Assembly (NCBI GenBank): GCA_964408795.1
Contig: CAYPAW010000114.1
Span: 1 to 64,000, forward strand
Direction of reading: 5' to 3'
DNA from: JABMQB01 sp964408795
Lineage (GTDB): Bacteria > Bacteroidota > Bacteroidia > Bacteroidales > Prolixibacteraceae
Length of the DNA stretch: 64,000 nt
Below are positions 17,028 through 26,288 of this stretch, in pieces. The notes below the pieces were generated by a model. It was not told the DNA's origin. It worked only from the letters and a program-made list of their open reading frames with translations, and did not search any database. Position 1 is the first letter of the stretch; the number at the start of each line of letters is the position of its first letter. The position numbers and the translations under genes are program-made.

Positions 17028-18509
17028 TTGAATACCTACAAAAAATTAGCGAGCGACACGGCGATTTACGGGATGAGCAGCATCATCGGGCGTTTCCTGA
17101 ACTGGTGGCTGGTTCCCTATTATTCACGGTTGTTTTTGCCCGCTGAATATGGCGTAGTAACCAACCTCTATTCGTATGTAGCGTTTTTTTTGGTATTCCT
17201 AACCTATGGCATGGAGACCGGTTTTTTCCGTTTTGCTTCGCGTTCGGAGCATCCCGGAAAAGTGTATTCCACCTCTGTATTGTCGCTTTTTGGTACTTCG
17301 TTTCTGTTTATTTTGTTTATTCTTCTGTTTAAGGATGGCATTGCTTCGCTGATCCGGTATGAAGAACAAAGCCAATACATTCTCTGGCTGGGAATTATTG
17401 TCGGTGTGGATGCATTTACGGCCCTTCCTTTTGCTAAATTACGGCTTGATAACCGTCCGATAAAATTTGCGTTTATTAAGCTGGCCAACATAACCCTGAA
17501 CATTGGATTTAACCTCTTTTTCTTTTCGTTGTGTCCCTATTTGCTCAGGCATAATCCCGACACGGTGGTATCGTTGGTTTATTCACCGGAAATAGGAGTT
17601 GGGTATGTGTTTATATCCAACCTGCTGGCAACAGCCATTACCCTGATTCTGTTGTTACCCGAAATTCTAAAAATAAAACTCTCTTTCGACCGGGCTTTGC
17701 TGGTTCAAATGCTGGGTTATTCATTCCCCATACTGATTGTAGGACTGGCAGGTATGATAAATCAAAACATCGATAAAATTTTGATACCTTTTCTAATTCC
17801 TGAAGATCAGAACCCGATGTATCAGGTAGGAATTTATGGAGCAAACTACAAAATTGCTGTTTTGATGAATATGTTCATACAGGCCTTCCGGTATGCTTTC
17901 GAACCCTTTTTCTTTTCACGTGGAACAGCCAAGGACGATAAACAAGTCCATGCTGTAATCATGAACTATTTTGTGATTTTCGGGTTGCTGATTTTCCTTG
18001 GGATCACTTTATACATCGATATCGTAAAAATTTTGATTGACCCAGTTTACCATGAAGGGCTGAAAATTGTCCCCCTCATTTTGATGGCAAATCTGTTTCT
18101 TGGTATTTACTATGCGCTTTCGCTCTGGTATAAGCTGGTTGATAAAACCTGGTATGGCGCCTATATTGCCCTGATCGGGGCTGCCATTACTTTGGCAATG
18201 AATTTTGTATTGATTCCAAGGATCGGATACATGGGATCCGCAGTAGCGGTGTTTACCTGTTTCCTGGTAATGATGGTGATTTCTTACTTGATGGGACAGA
18301 AACATTACCCCATTTCATACGATCTGAAATCGATTTTTCTTTACATGGGGATTGCCATAGTGTTGTATGCTATTTCGCTGGTTACCCGCTCATTCACACC
18401 GGTGTTAAAATACGCTTTCAACACGCTATTGTTGCTACTGTTCCTGATCCTTGTTTTTTTTCGGGAAAAAAACCGCTTAAAAAAGGCACTTAATTTTCCC
18501 AAAAAGTAA
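17028..18509 (+). CDS. Polysaccharide flippase (Wzx-like, MOP superfamily)
   Basis: This is an integral membrane protein of about 493 residues with 12-14 predicted helices. It is likely to flip lipid-linked oligosaccharides across the inner membrane. The start MNTYKKLASDTAIYGMSSII is the usual N-terminus for Bacteroidota oligosaccharide flippases and uses TTG 17028. Upstream in-frame codons back to ATG 16914 fall inside a hairpin and upstream of the promoter. No glycosyltransferases are nearby. In many Bacteroidota this gene sits next to dut, as it does here with some genes in between. A parS-like sequence lies at 17912-17927. Confidence 0.87.
   Translation: MNTYKKLASDTAIYGMSSIIGRFLNWWLVPYYSRLFLPAEYGVVTNLYSYVAFFLVFLTYGMETGFFRFASRSEHPGKVYSTSVLSLFGTSFLFILFILLFKDGIASLIRYEEQSQYILWLGIIVGVDAFTALPFAKLRLDNRPIKFAFIKLANITLNIGFNLFFFSLCPYLLRHNPDTVVSLVYSPEIGVGYVFISNLLATAITLILLLPEILKIKLSFDRALLVQMLGYSFPILIVGLAGMINQNIDKILIPFLIPEDQNPMYQVGIYGANYKIAVLMNMFIQAFRYAFEPFFFSRGTAKDDKQVHAVIMNYFVIFGLLIFLGITLYIDIVKILIDPVYHEGLKIVPLILMANLFLGIYYALSLWYKLVDKTWYGAYIALIGAAITLAMNFVLIPRIGYMGSAVAVFTCFLVMMVISYLMGQKHYPISYDLKSIFLYMGIAIVLYAISLVTRSFTPVLKYAFNTLLLLLFLILVFFREKNRLKKALNFPKK
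17912..17927 (-). other. parS-like site inside the flippase gene
   Basis: Read on the minus strand it is TGTTCCACGTGAAAAG, which matches Bacillus-type parS at 14 of 16 positions. It overlaps codons for FSRGTA. It is weaker than the sites at 1588 and 7735. Confidence 0.35.
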
Positions 18510-18528
18510 GAAAAATACATAGAAGTAT

Positions 18529-18536
18529 TAATTTTG
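18529..18536 (+). promoter_or_regulatory. -7 promoter element for rpiB
   Basis: TAATTTTG matches TAnnTTTG and lies 18 bases before the rpiB ATG. It lies within the 45-base gap after the flippase gene. Confidence 0.6.
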
Positions 18537-18554
18537 TGGTTTTAACCGGAAACC

Positions 18555-18995
18555 ATGAGTAAGAAAACAATCGCATTGGCTAGCGATCATGCAGGCTTTG
18601 AAAAGAAAGAAATTGTAAAAGAGTACTTCGATAAAAAAGGGATAGCATACAAAGATTTTGGATGTTTTAGTGCCGAAAGCGTTGATTATCCAGATTTTGG
18701 TCATCTTTTAGGCAAAGCCATTGATTCGGGGGAATACGAAACCGGTATTTCTTTTTGCGGGTCGGGGCAGGGGATCAGCATGGTAGCCAATAAATATCCG
18801 AATGTACGTTCCGCTTTATGCTGGAATGCTGAGATTGCCCGCCTCGCCCGGGAACATAACAAAGCCAATGTTTGTGCTGTGCCCGGAAGATTTGTTACCC
18901 GGGAAGAGACCCTCGCCATTGTGGAAACCTTTTTATCTGCTACATTTGAAGGAGGCAGGCATTTACGCAGAATAAAAAAAATCCCGATACACTAG
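18555..18995 (+). CDS. rpiB: Ribose-5-phosphate isomerase B
   Basis: It interconverts ribose-5-phosphate and ribulose-5-phosphate in the pentose phosphate pathway. The 146 residues contain the LacAB/RpiB motifs: Asp11-His12 (LASDHAG), YPDFG, the catalytic Cys68 in ISFCGSGQGIS, and EHNKANVCAVPGR. The length is normal. An Rrf2 regulator follows 47 bases later on the same strand. Confidence 0.95.
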   Translation: MSKKTIALASDHAGFEKKEIVKEYFDKKGIAYKDFGCFSAESVDYPDFGHLLGKAIDSGEYETGISFCGSGQGISMVANKYPNVRSALCWNAEIARLAREHNKANVCAVPGRFVTREETLAIVETFLSATFEGGRHLRRIKKIPIH

Positions 18996-19042
18996 TTTTT
19001 GGATCATGACAGATTCTCTGAAGAACATAAAACGAAAAGGTT

Positions 19043-19486
19043 ATGTTATCACACACAAGTAAATATGCATTGCGTGCCCTTATTTATCTGGCAAGATTTT
19101 CCGAGAAAGGTAAAATGATCGGGATTAAAAAGATTGCTGAGGATCTGCATCTTTCCGCTCCTTTTTTGGGTAAAATTCTTCAGTTTCTGGTCAGGGAGGG
19201 GTTGCTGGTTTCTGTGAAAGGTCCCAACGGAGGTTTCAACCTGGCCAAAGAACCGGATAGCATAAGCCTGTGGGATGTGGTGGTTACCGTAGACGGAGAG
19301 GGTTTTTTTACCCATTGTTTGCTGGGACTCAATCCTTGTCATTCCAATGATTCCGGAAGACCCATATGCCCGGTTCACAGAAAATATGCCCGTCTGAGAA
19401 AGCAAATTATTGATTTCTACCAGAAAACAAACCTTCAATCCATCAGCGATGATATCGAAAAATTCGAGGATTTTATAAACCTCTAA
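19043..19486 (+). CDS. Rrf2-family transcriptional regulator with three cysteines
   Basis: The 147 residues start with the Rrf2 winged helix (YALRALIYLAR and LSAPFLGKILQFLVREGLL, then KGPNGGFNLAKE). The wing is followed by Cys92, Cys99 and Cys109 in the pattern C-X6-C-X9-C, typical of Rrf2 proteins that bind an Fe-S cluster (IscR, NsrR or RsrR type). It may sense iron-sulfur status, nitric oxide or redox; which one cannot be decided here. It ends four bases into the convergent VanZ-like gene. Confidence 0.9.
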   Translation: MLSHTSKYALRALIYLARFSEKGKMIGIKKIAEDLHLSAPFLGKILQFLVREGLLVSVKGPNGGFNLAKEPDSISLWDVVVTVDGEGFFTHCLLGLNPCHSNDSGRPICPVHRKYARLRKQIIDFYQKTNLQSISDDIEKFEDFINL

Positions 19487-19884
19487 AGATAGGATTCGAT
19501 TTTTTTTCCTAAAAGCAAGAAACGGTAGAAAAGCAGGGCAATCAGAATACCGGTAAGATTAGCCAGAAAATCGTAGAGGTCACCGTGGCGCAGAACGGCT
19601 ATTTTTTCCTGCAGGATTTCAACCAACCCGCTAAGCAGTGAGGCGGTAACCAGAGAATACATATAAGGTCTGTGTGTTAGAGCGGAAAAAGGCCTGATCA
19701 GAAGGAGCGTAAGAACAAAATAAAAACCAAGGTGTATCAGCTTGTCGAAATGGGGAATAGCAAACAGGGGAACCCTGGGTAATCCGTCTCCGGGCATCAG
19801 ACTGAGATACAAAATGATAACCAACCAACAGGCTGGTTTCCAGAAACTACGAACTTTTGCTTGTAGAGACGTAAATGATGACAT
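19483..19884 (-). CDS. VanZ-like membrane protein
   Basis: A small protein of about 133 residues with four membrane segments and the VanZ-family pattern: LYLSLMPG after the first helix, then PHFDKLIHLGFYFVLTLLL, then a segment with EILQEKIAVLRHGDLYDFLANLTG. The family is named after teicoplanin-resistance VanZ, but most members, including short Bacteroidota ones, have no known role. The start at 19884 (MSSFTSLQAK) is chosen because upstream in-frame Met codons add an unconserved tail; 19938 is possible. Confidence 0.75.
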   Translation of the reverse strand: MSSFTSLQAKVRSFWKPACWLVIILYLSLMPGDGLPRVPLFAIPHFDKLIHLGFYFVLTLLLIRPFSALTHRPYMYSLVTASLLSGLVEILQEKIAVLRHGDLYDFLANLTGILIALLFYRFLLLGKKIESYL

Positions 19885-20017
19885 GGTGTTGCAATTCAAC
19901 GTAAGCATCCATAGAACCCTAAACAACTCCGGGTTCACAGAAACCTTTTTTCTTTCTCGTTAAAGAGAGGTCCGGAATTTGTTTGTTTAGTCCGGTAAAC
20001 TTAAAAAATTTAATCAA

Positions 20018-21151
20018 ATGGCAGGTATTTATATTCATATTCCTTTTTGCTATTCTGTTTGTGCTTACTGTGATTTTTACAAAACTACCGATCTGTCTGC
20101 CATGCCTCGTTTTCTGGAAGCCCTGTTTGATGAAATGCAAAGAAGAAAGAAATACCTACAGGGACAAATCATACAAACCGTTTATCTGGGAGGGGGAACC
20201 CCTTCGGTGTGTCCTCCGGATGTGATTCGAAAGATTCTGAAAAAGATTGATACCCTGTTTGTAGTGGAAAAGGATGCCGAGATCACCATGGAAGCAAATC
20301 CGGATGACCTCACGCCCGGATACCTGAAAGAGCTTTCCTGTACCCCGGTGAATCGTCTGAGCATCGGGGTTCAGTCATTTTTTGACCGTGATCTGGAAAT
20401 GATGAAACGCCGGCATAATGGCTTGCAGGCTCTTCAGAGTGTAGAAAATGCTTTTGGTGCTGGTTTTGATAACCTAAGTATCGATCTGATTTATGGATTG
20501 CCCGGGTTAGCCCGTGACCGGTGGCTGGAAAACCTGAAGAGAGCTTTCAGGTTGCCTGTATGCCACCTGTCGGCCTATCATATAACCTACCATCCGGGAA
20601 CCCTTTTCTATGAGTGGCTGAAAGAGGGAAAATGGAAAGAAACAAAGGAAGAGGAGAGTGTTCATCAATATGAAATGCTGGTCAGAGAGGCTGAAAACCA
20701 CTCATTTGAACAATACGAGATATCCAATTTTGCCAAACAGCAAAGGTATGCCCGGCACAATACTGCCTATTGGTTCCATGAACCCTACCTGGGTCTGGGT
20801 CCTTCGGCCCATTCCTACAACCGTAAAAGCCGGCAGTGGAATGTAGCCGATCTGGATGCCTACATTCACTCTTTCCATGCCGGTTCCGGAGTCTCTGAGT
20901 CTGAGATACTGACTGCAAACGATCGGTTTAATGAATATATCCTGACCAGGATTCGAACGAAATGGGGCTTTTCACAAGCAGAAGTGATTGCCCGCTTTGG
21001 AGTGGAAAAATGGAACTTCCTGACAAAAAAAATGAAGCCTTACCTGATACAAGGAGTTGTTAAAGAAGAGAAAGGGATTTATAGATTAACCCATGAAGGA
21101 ATGTTTATCTCGGATCAAATTATGGAAGCGTTGTATTTTACCGAACCCTGA
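20018..21151 (+). CDS. hemW: Radical SAM heme chaperone HemW
   Basis: HemW is related to oxygen-independent coproporphyrinogen oxidase but acts as a heme-binding chaperone for respiratory proteins. The 377 residues show the radical-SAM cluster motif Cys11-X3-Cys15-X2-Cys18 (CYSVCAYC), then YLGGGTPS, EANPDD, SIGVQSF and RRHNG. The C-terminal HemN-like domain (NTAYWFHEPYLGLGPSAHSY) is present. The cysteine motif and length favour HemW over true HemN. Confidence 0.9.
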   Translation: MAGIYIHIPFCYSVCAYCDFYKTTDLSAMPRFLEALFDEMQRRKKYLQGQIIQTVYLGGGTPSVCPPDVIRKILKKIDTLFVVEKDAEITMEANPDDLTPGYLKELSCTPVNRLSIGVQSFFDRDLEMMKRRHNGLQALQSVENAFGAGFDNLSIDLIYGLPGLARDRWLENLKRAFRLPVCHLSAYHITYHPGTLFYEWLKEGKWKETKEEESVHQYEMLVREAENHSFEQYEISNFAKQQRYARHNTAYWFHEPYLGLGPSAHSYNRKSRQWNVADLDAYIHSFHAGSGVSESEILTANDRFNEYILTRIRTKWGFSQAEVIARFGVEKWNFLTKKMKPYLIQGVVKEEKGIYRLTHEGMFISDQIMEALYFTEP

Positions 21152-21185
21152 TACCGGAATCGTAAAAAAAGAGAAACCGGCCGGT

Positions 21186-21193
21186 TATCTTTG
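21186..21193 (+). promoter_or_regulatory. -7 promoter element for dut and the envelope genes
   Basis: TATCTTTG matches TAnnTTTG exactly and lies 36 bases before the dut ATG. A 12-bp palindrome AACCGGCCGGTT (21174-21185) touches its upstream edge and could be an operator. Confidence 0.6.
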
Positions 21194-21229
21194 TATAATT
21201 CTATATCTTAGCAGTTTTGATTTTTTCAT

Positions 21230-21664
21230 ATGGTTATACGAATTGTAAACAAGTCAGGAAATCCACTGCCTTCCTATAGTACAGAGCACTCTTCAGGAAT
21301 GGACCTTCGGGCTGATTTGGAAAAACCGGTGGTTTTAAAACCCGGAGAGAGAAGATTGATCCCTACCGGTTTGTATGTAGAGATTCCTCCGGGATATGAA
21401 GCGCAGATCAGACCCCGCAGCGGCCTTGCCCTGAAAAAGGGAGTTACGGTTTTAAACACACCGGGGACCATTGATGCGGATTACAGAGGCGAAATAGGCG
21501 TGATCCTGATTAATCTTTCCCGGGAAGATTTTGTTGTTCACAATGGGGAAAGAATCTGTCAAATGATCGTTGCCCCCCATGAAAAAGTGGAATGGGAATG
21601 GACGGAGGTTTTAAATGAAACAAAAAGGGGAAAAGGTGGATTTGGCCACACAGGAAAAGAGTAA
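21230..21664 (+). CDS. dut: dUTP diphosphatase
   Basis: It hydrolyses dUTP to dUMP, keeping uracil out of DNA and feeding thymidylate synthesis. The 144 residues contain all five trimeric dUTPase motifs: SSGMDLRA, PRSGLALKKG, NTPGTIDADYRGE, ERICQMIV and the C-terminal GKGGFGHTG. It begins the run dut, TPR, DUF4292, EnvC-like, an order often seen in Bacteroidota. Confidence 0.96.
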   Translation: MVIRIVNKSGNPLPSYSTEHSSGMDLRADLEKPVVLKPGERRLIPTGLYVEIPPGYEAQIRPRSGLALKKGVTVLNTPGTIDADYRGEIGVILINLSREDFVVHNGERICQMIVAPHEKVEWEWTEVLNETKRGKGGFGHTGKE

Positions 21665-21668
21665 AGGA

Positions 21669-23438
21669 ATGAGAAAAGTGATGCTAACAGGGATGGTTGC
21701 TTGTTTGGGACTTTTCATGAGTTGTTCAACCACCAAACAGAGCCCGCTGGTTCAGAATGAGGATTCTGGAAATGAGTCTGAACAGGTGGACCCGTTGGTT
21801 CAGGAAGAGCAGAACCGGTTTCAGTATTTTTTTGTGGAAGGACTGAAGCAGAAAATGCTGGGGAACCTTCAGGAGGCTATACGGCTCTTCTCGGGATGCC
21901 TCGAACTGGATCCCAATTCGGCAGCGGTCATGTATGAACTGGCCTTAATTCATGCATCCAATAATGATCTTACCAGTGCAACCCTCTTGCTTGAAAAAGC
22001 CATATCGCTGAACGAACAGAATAAATGGTATAAGATCCTGTTGGCTCAGATTTATCAGCAGATGAGAAAATATGATCAGGCAGCAGAGCTTTATGATGAT
22101 CTGGGTGTCCTTGAACCGGAAAATCAGGAATATTTGTTTATGAAGGCGCAGATGCTCCAGGGGGCAGGGAAAACCAGGGAAGCCCTGGATGCTTACCGGG
22201 AAATGGAAAAAAATACAGGAGTAAACGAACAGATATCTCTGTCGATACAACAATTGCTGATTGAGGCTGGAAGAACAGAAGAGGCCCTGGCAGAAATTCA
22301 GAAACTGATCGATGCCTATCCGGAAGAACCCAGTTATTATGGCTTACTGGCCGATGTATATCTGAACATGGGAGAAAAAAATAAAGCACTGGAAAATTAC
22401 CATCAAATACTGGAGATGGATCCTGACAATGGGTATGTCCATTTTTCACTGGCCAACTATTACCTGGATGAAGGAGATGTGGAAAAAAGCTTTGATCATA
22501 CCCGAAAAGGATTTGCCAGTCCTGCGGTGGATATCAATACAAAACTGCAATTGTACCTGATGGTATCAGCCAATGCCAACGATTCCCGGATAACCAACGA
22601 ACAAATCGGGGAATTGGTAGATATCCTGGTGAAAACCCATCCGGAGGAACCCAGGGTGTATATGGTTGTTGCGGAATATCTGGTCAGAAACGGAGATGCA
22701 GAAAATGCCAGGCTGGAAATAAAAAAAGCCCTGGAGTTAAACAGTAGCGATTATTTGATATGGGAGAGGCTTCTGTATATGGACAACCAGTTGCAAGATT
22801 GGCAGGCTCTCTATGAAGACAGTGAAGAAGCCCTGTTTCTTTTTCCCAACCAACCCGAGGTCTATTTTCTGCATGGTATTGCGTGCCTTCAACAGGAGAA
22901 ATATAAGGAAGTGTTGACCATTTGCGACGAAGCCATGGCCATTGCGGTGGATAATCCTCAATTGGAAGGACAAATTGTTATGCTGCAAGGGGAAGCTCAC
23001 TACAACCTTGGTAATACGGAAGAGGCTTTTGCCTTGTTTGATAAAGCCCTGGAACTCGACCCTGGGAATTACATCGTGATGAACAATTATGCCTATTACC
23101 TTTCCTTGTCCGGAGAAAATCTGGATAAAGCAGAAAGAATGAGCGGTACCGTGATTGAACAATATCCCGATAATTCAACCTATCTTGATACGCATGCCTG
23201 GGTCTTGTTCAGGAAAAAAAATTACAAACTGGCTAAGTTTTATATGGAGTCAGCAATAAAAAACGGGGGAGAGGATAACCCGGTTCTGCTCGAACATTAT
23301 GGAGATATCCTCTTTATGCTGGATAAAAAACAGGAAGCCAGGGAATATTGGCAAAAAGCCAAGGACAAAGGAAGTGAATCAACCATTCTGGATAAGAAGA
23401 TCCGGGATCTGAAGTACTACGAAAACGAAGAGCTGTGA
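21669..23438 (+). CDS. TPR-repeat lipoprotein
   Basis: A protein of 589 residues with a lipoprotein signal: MRKVMLTGMVACLGLFMSC, with lipidation at Cys19. It is followed by many tetratricopeptide repeats (for example NLQEAIRLFSGCLELDPNSA, KALENYHQILEMDPDNGY and AFALFDKALELDPGNYIVMN). The start at ATG 21669 is chosen because the signal peptide begins there and GTAAAGGA precedes it. The open frame extends upstream into dut, which is unlikely to be translated. It lies four bases after dut. It probably acts as a scaffold at the cell envelope; its partner is unknown. Confidence 0.88.
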   Translation: MRKVMLTGMVACLGLFMSCSTTKQSPLVQNEDSGNESEQVDPLVQEEQNRFQYFFVEGLKQKMLGNLQEAIRLFSGCLELDPNSAAVMYELALIHASNNDLTSATLLLEKAISLNEQNKWYKILLAQIYQQMRKYDQAAELYDDLGVLEPENQEYLFMKAQMLQGAGKTREALDAYREMEKNTGVNEQISLSIQQLLIEAGRTEEALAEIQKLIDAYPEEPSYYGLLADVYLNMGEKNKALENYHQILEMDPDNGYVHFSLANYYLDEGDVEKSFDHTRKGFASPAVDINTKLQLYLMVSANANDSRITNEQIGELVDILVKTHPEEPRVYMVVAEYLVRNGDAENARLEIKKALELNSSDYLIWERLLYMDNQLQDWQALYEDSEEALFLFPNQPEVYFLHGIACLQQEKYKEVLTICDEAMAIAVDNPQLEGQIVMLQGEAHYNLGNTEEAFALFDKALELDPGNYIVMNNYAYYLSLSGENLDKAERMSGTVIEQYPDNSTYLDTHAWVLFRKKNYKLAKFYMESAIKNGGEDNPVLLEHYGDILFMLDKKQEAREYWQKAKDKGSESTILDKKIRDLKYYENEEL

Positions 23439-24316
23439 ACCGCGGATTTAAAAGTGCCCGTTTCATCGTGCTGATCATCCTGTCCGGGATGGTTTGGCAA
23501 TGCAAAACCATGCGGGAACTACCGGTTGATGACCTGAAACCTTTGAGTGCCTCCCGGATTATCCGAAATATAGAGAAAAATGCACTTGATTATACCTGTT
23601 TTACCATCCGGAGAATCAATTGCCATTATCAGGATGAAAGGGAAAAATCTTCTTTCAGGGCAAACGTGAAAACCATCCGCGACAAAACCATTGTTGTTTC
23701 ATTTAATAAGCTGAACATACCTTTTGGCCGGATCATGTTGACTCCTGACAGCGTAAAGTATGTGAATTATATCGATAAGAATTATTTTATCGGAGATTAC
23801 CGGTTTTTAAAGAAACTGTTTGCTGTCGATATGGATTTTTTCGATATTCAGTCTGTTTTGCAAAACGATGTATTCTCATTTCAGAACGTTTCCGGTGACA
23901 AAGAGTTCCGGGGATTTTCTTCCCGGATCGACTCCGGAAGGTATATACTGCAGTCTGTAAATCCAAGAAAATGGAACAAGGTTGAAGAGAAAAACAGAAG
24001 ACAGCCGGCAGAGAGGATCGTGAGACGTCCGAACCAGAATGATCCTATTTTTCAAACCATTTCGGTGGAACCCCATACATTCAATGTGGAGAAAATCACG
24101 ATCCGGGATGGGTCGAACAAACAATCTGTGGATTTTGGATTTGGGGAATATACCCCATTGCACAACAAGGATTATCCGGGAGAGATAACCCTGCATTTTT
24201 CTTCTGAAGAAAGGAACATCCGGATGCGAATCCGGATGACAGGTTTTTCAACCGATCCCATAGAAACGATCAATTTTACCATTCCCTCAGGATATGAACG
24301 TCTCTGGCTGCGGTAA
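23435..24316 (+). CDS. DUF4292-family lipoprotein
   Basis: The 293 residues start at GTG 23435, which overlaps the TPR stop (GTGA), so translation is probably coupled. An N-terminal hydrophobic segment leads to a lipobox-like VWQC, with Cys at about 23. The rest is a beta-rich domain of the DUF4292 family, related by fold to LolA/LolB-like lipoprotein carriers; that relation is from memory. Its steady place between a TPR lipoprotein and an EnvC-like protein suggests an envelope role. Confidence 0.8.
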   Translation: MNRGFKSARFIVLIILSGMVWQCKTMRELPVDDLKPLSASRIIRNIEKNALDYTCFTIRRINCHYQDEREKSSFRANVKTIRDKTIVVSFNKLNIPFGRIMLTPDSVKYVNYIDKNYFIGDYRFLKKLFAVDMDFFDIQSVLQNDVFSFQNVSGDKEFRGFSSRIDSGRYILQSVNPRKWNKVEEKNRRQPAERIVRRPNQNDPIFQTISVEPHTFNVEKITIRDGSNKQSVDFGFGEYTPLHNKDYPGEITLHFSSEERNIRMRIRMTGFSTDPIETINFTIPSGYERLWLR

Positions 24317-24351
24317 AAAGCCGGAAAAAAGCGTAGTAGGTTTTGTGTACC

Positions 24352-25542
24352 ATGAGACAGGCAGGTGTAGTTATAGTGTGTTTATTGTTTGCAACGGGCT
24401 TGGCAGGCCAGTCCCTGGAGGAACTGCAAAACCGGAAACAGAAAGCAGAGGACGAATTGGAATATACCGGAAAACTGCTTGAAAATGCCCGTTCAAATGA
24501 ACAGGCCTCATTAACTCAGCTGCGGCTGATCAACAGAACAATAAACCAGCGCAACGAAATTATCGAAGCCCTTATCGGAGAAGTACATCTGATACAGGAT
24601 TTTATAGCAAACAATACCCTGGTTGTTGCCTTATTGGAGGAAGATCTTCAGGCACTGAAAGAAGAGTATGCCTCCATGATCGTATTTGCATATAAAAACC
24701 GGGAAATTGTGGATCATCTGTTCTTTCTTTTATCCTCCCGGGATTTTAACCAGGCATACAAAAGGCACCTCTATGTAAAGCAGTATGCAGAATACCGCAA
24801 AATTCAAGCCCATACCATTGGATCCATGCAGGAACTTCTTGGAAAAAAAGCGGAAGATCTCATGCTTCAGAAAGCAGAAAAAGACCGGTTGCTGAGTGAT
24901 CTAACCGCTGAAACGGATCGGTTGAGGGAACAAAAAAACAAACAGAATGCCTATATCCGGAAGATGCAGCAGGAGCAGCAATTTCTAAGGCAGAAGATAA
25001 GAGAACAACAAAGAGTGGAGCAGGAACTGGAAGAGAGAATACACCGTATGATCGAGGAGGAAGCCCGGGAAGCCCGGGACGCAGGTGGTCCGGGTTTTGC
25101 ATTGACACCGGAACAGCAATTGATAAACGATGATTTTGGCCAGAACAAAAACCGGATGCCCTGGCCTGTAGAACGGGGTATTATCGTGGAAGAATTCGGC
25201 CTGCAGAAACATCCTACACTTGAGAATATCACCATTCGTAACAACGGAGTGGATATTGCAACAGAACCGAACGCTAAAGCCCGCGTGGTTTTTGACGGAG
25301 AAGTGAGCCGGGTTTTCGCTATCTCCGGAGGAAATATGGCTGTGATCGTGAGACACGGAACCTTTCTGACCGTCTATTCAAACCTTGCCGAGGTGACCGT
25401 TAAAGCAGGAGACAGAGTTTTTGCAAAGCAACCCATCGGAACAATCTATACCGATCCGGATAAAGGCAATCGAACGATCCTGAAATTTCAAGTGTGGTTT
25501 GAAAACCGGAAAATGGATCCGAAAGAATGGATCGTGCAGTAA
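24352..25542 (+). CDS. EnvC-like murein hydrolase activator with degenerate M23/LytM domain
   Basis: A 396-residue exported protein: signal peptide (about 1-20), long coiled coil (about 22-245), then a C-terminal LytM/M23 domain. The zinc ligands that active M23 peptidases use are missing. The HxGxD position reads NNGVDIA, the YxHL position reads YSNL, and the HxH position reads KFQVW. This is the pattern of EnvC, which has no peptidase activity but activates cell-wall amidases during septum splitting. ATG 24352 is preferred over the TTG at 24343 because the signal peptide follows directly. It ends convergent with the Crp/Fnr gene. Confidence 0.87.
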   Translation: MRQAGVVIVCLLFATGLAGQSLEELQNRKQKAEDELEYTGKLLENARSNEQASLTQLRLINRTINQRNEIIEALIGEVHLIQDFIANNTLVVALLEEDLQALKEEYASMIVFAYKNREIVDHLFFLLSSRDFNQAYKRHLYVKQYAEYRKIQAHTIGSMQELLGKKAEDLMLQKAEKDRLLSDLTAETDRLREQKNKQNAYIRKMQQEQQFLRQKIREQQRVEQELEERIHRMIEEEAREARDAGGPGFALTPEQQLINDDFGQNKNRMPWPVERGIIVEEFGLQKHPTLENITIRNNGVDIATEPNAKARVVFDGEVSRVFAISGGNMAVIVRHGTFLTVYSNLAEVTVKAGDRVFAKQPIGTIYTDPDKGNRTILKFQVWFENRKMDPKEWIVQ

Positions 25543-25586
25543 CCCAGGTTAACCCACCCAGGAAGACAAAATTCAGTTTGTGGCGA

Positions 25587-26288
25587 TTACAGGTTTGCTA
25601 CCCGTTCCAACCGTGCAATGTCCAGGAATTTAATCTTTCTTCCCTGGAGTGCAATCAGGTGGTCTTGTTTGAATTCCGAGAGAAGACGAATGACGGATTC
25701 GGTGGCGGTTCCTACCATGTTCGCCAGCTCCTCACGGGTCAGTGAAATTTGAAGGGTGTTCTGATTGTCCAGATCAAAATCTTCTTTCAGCAGGAGCAAT
25801 ACCTCCGCAAGCCTTTCCCTTACCGTTTTTTGGGCTATATCGGTAATGTAACTGTTGGCTTCCCGTAATTCGCGACAAACAATCTGTAGCATATGGTGAG
25901 AAAACTGCCAGTTGTTTTGTATCAGGTATAACAGTGTTTTGTAAGGAATATGGCATAACACCCCTTCTTCGATTACTTTGGCTGTGGTACAGGCCAGCTC
26001 CTGACTCAACAAGGAACGGTATGCAATGATTTCTCCTCTTTTGGCAAAACGGATGATTTGTTCTTTCCCATCAATGCCTGTTTTGTATATTTTTATTATC
26101 CCTTTGGTAATGCAGTAAAAACCAGTCAGCCTGCTTCCTTCCCTGTATAAAACAGTCCCTCTTTTGTATACAGAACAGGTTTTATCAAAGTTCAAACGGG
26201 AAAATTCATCTTCGGTTAATTTTTTAAATAACTGAAAATTACTTAGATCGGTTTCCTTTTCTGTCGGCCTGTGTGTTGTATTTCTCAT
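25587..26288 (-). CDS. Crp/Fnr-family transcriptional regulator
   Basis: The 233 residues hold an N-terminal cyclic-nucleotide-binding-type beta barrel (YKRGTVLYREGSRLTGFYCITKG through KRGEIIAYRSLL) and a C-terminal winged helix with the recognition region LTREELANMVGTATESVIRLLSEF. There is no N-terminal Fnr-type cysteine cluster, so it is not an obvious oxygen-sensing Fe-S protein. The ligand is unknown. TATCTTTA upstream on the minus strand resembles a -7 element. No target can be named from this window. Confidence 0.9.
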   Translation of the reverse strand: MRNTTHRPTEKETDLSNFQLFKKLTEDEFSRLNFDKTCSVYKRGTVLYREGSRLTGFYCITKGIIKIYKTGIDGKEQIIRFAKRGEIIAYRSLLSQELACTTAKVIEEGVLCHIPYKTLLYLIQNNWQFSHHMLQIVCRELREANSYITDIAQKTVRERLAEVLLLLKEDFDLDNQNTLQISLTREELANMVGTATESVIRLLSEFKQDHLIALQGRKIKFLDIARLERVANL

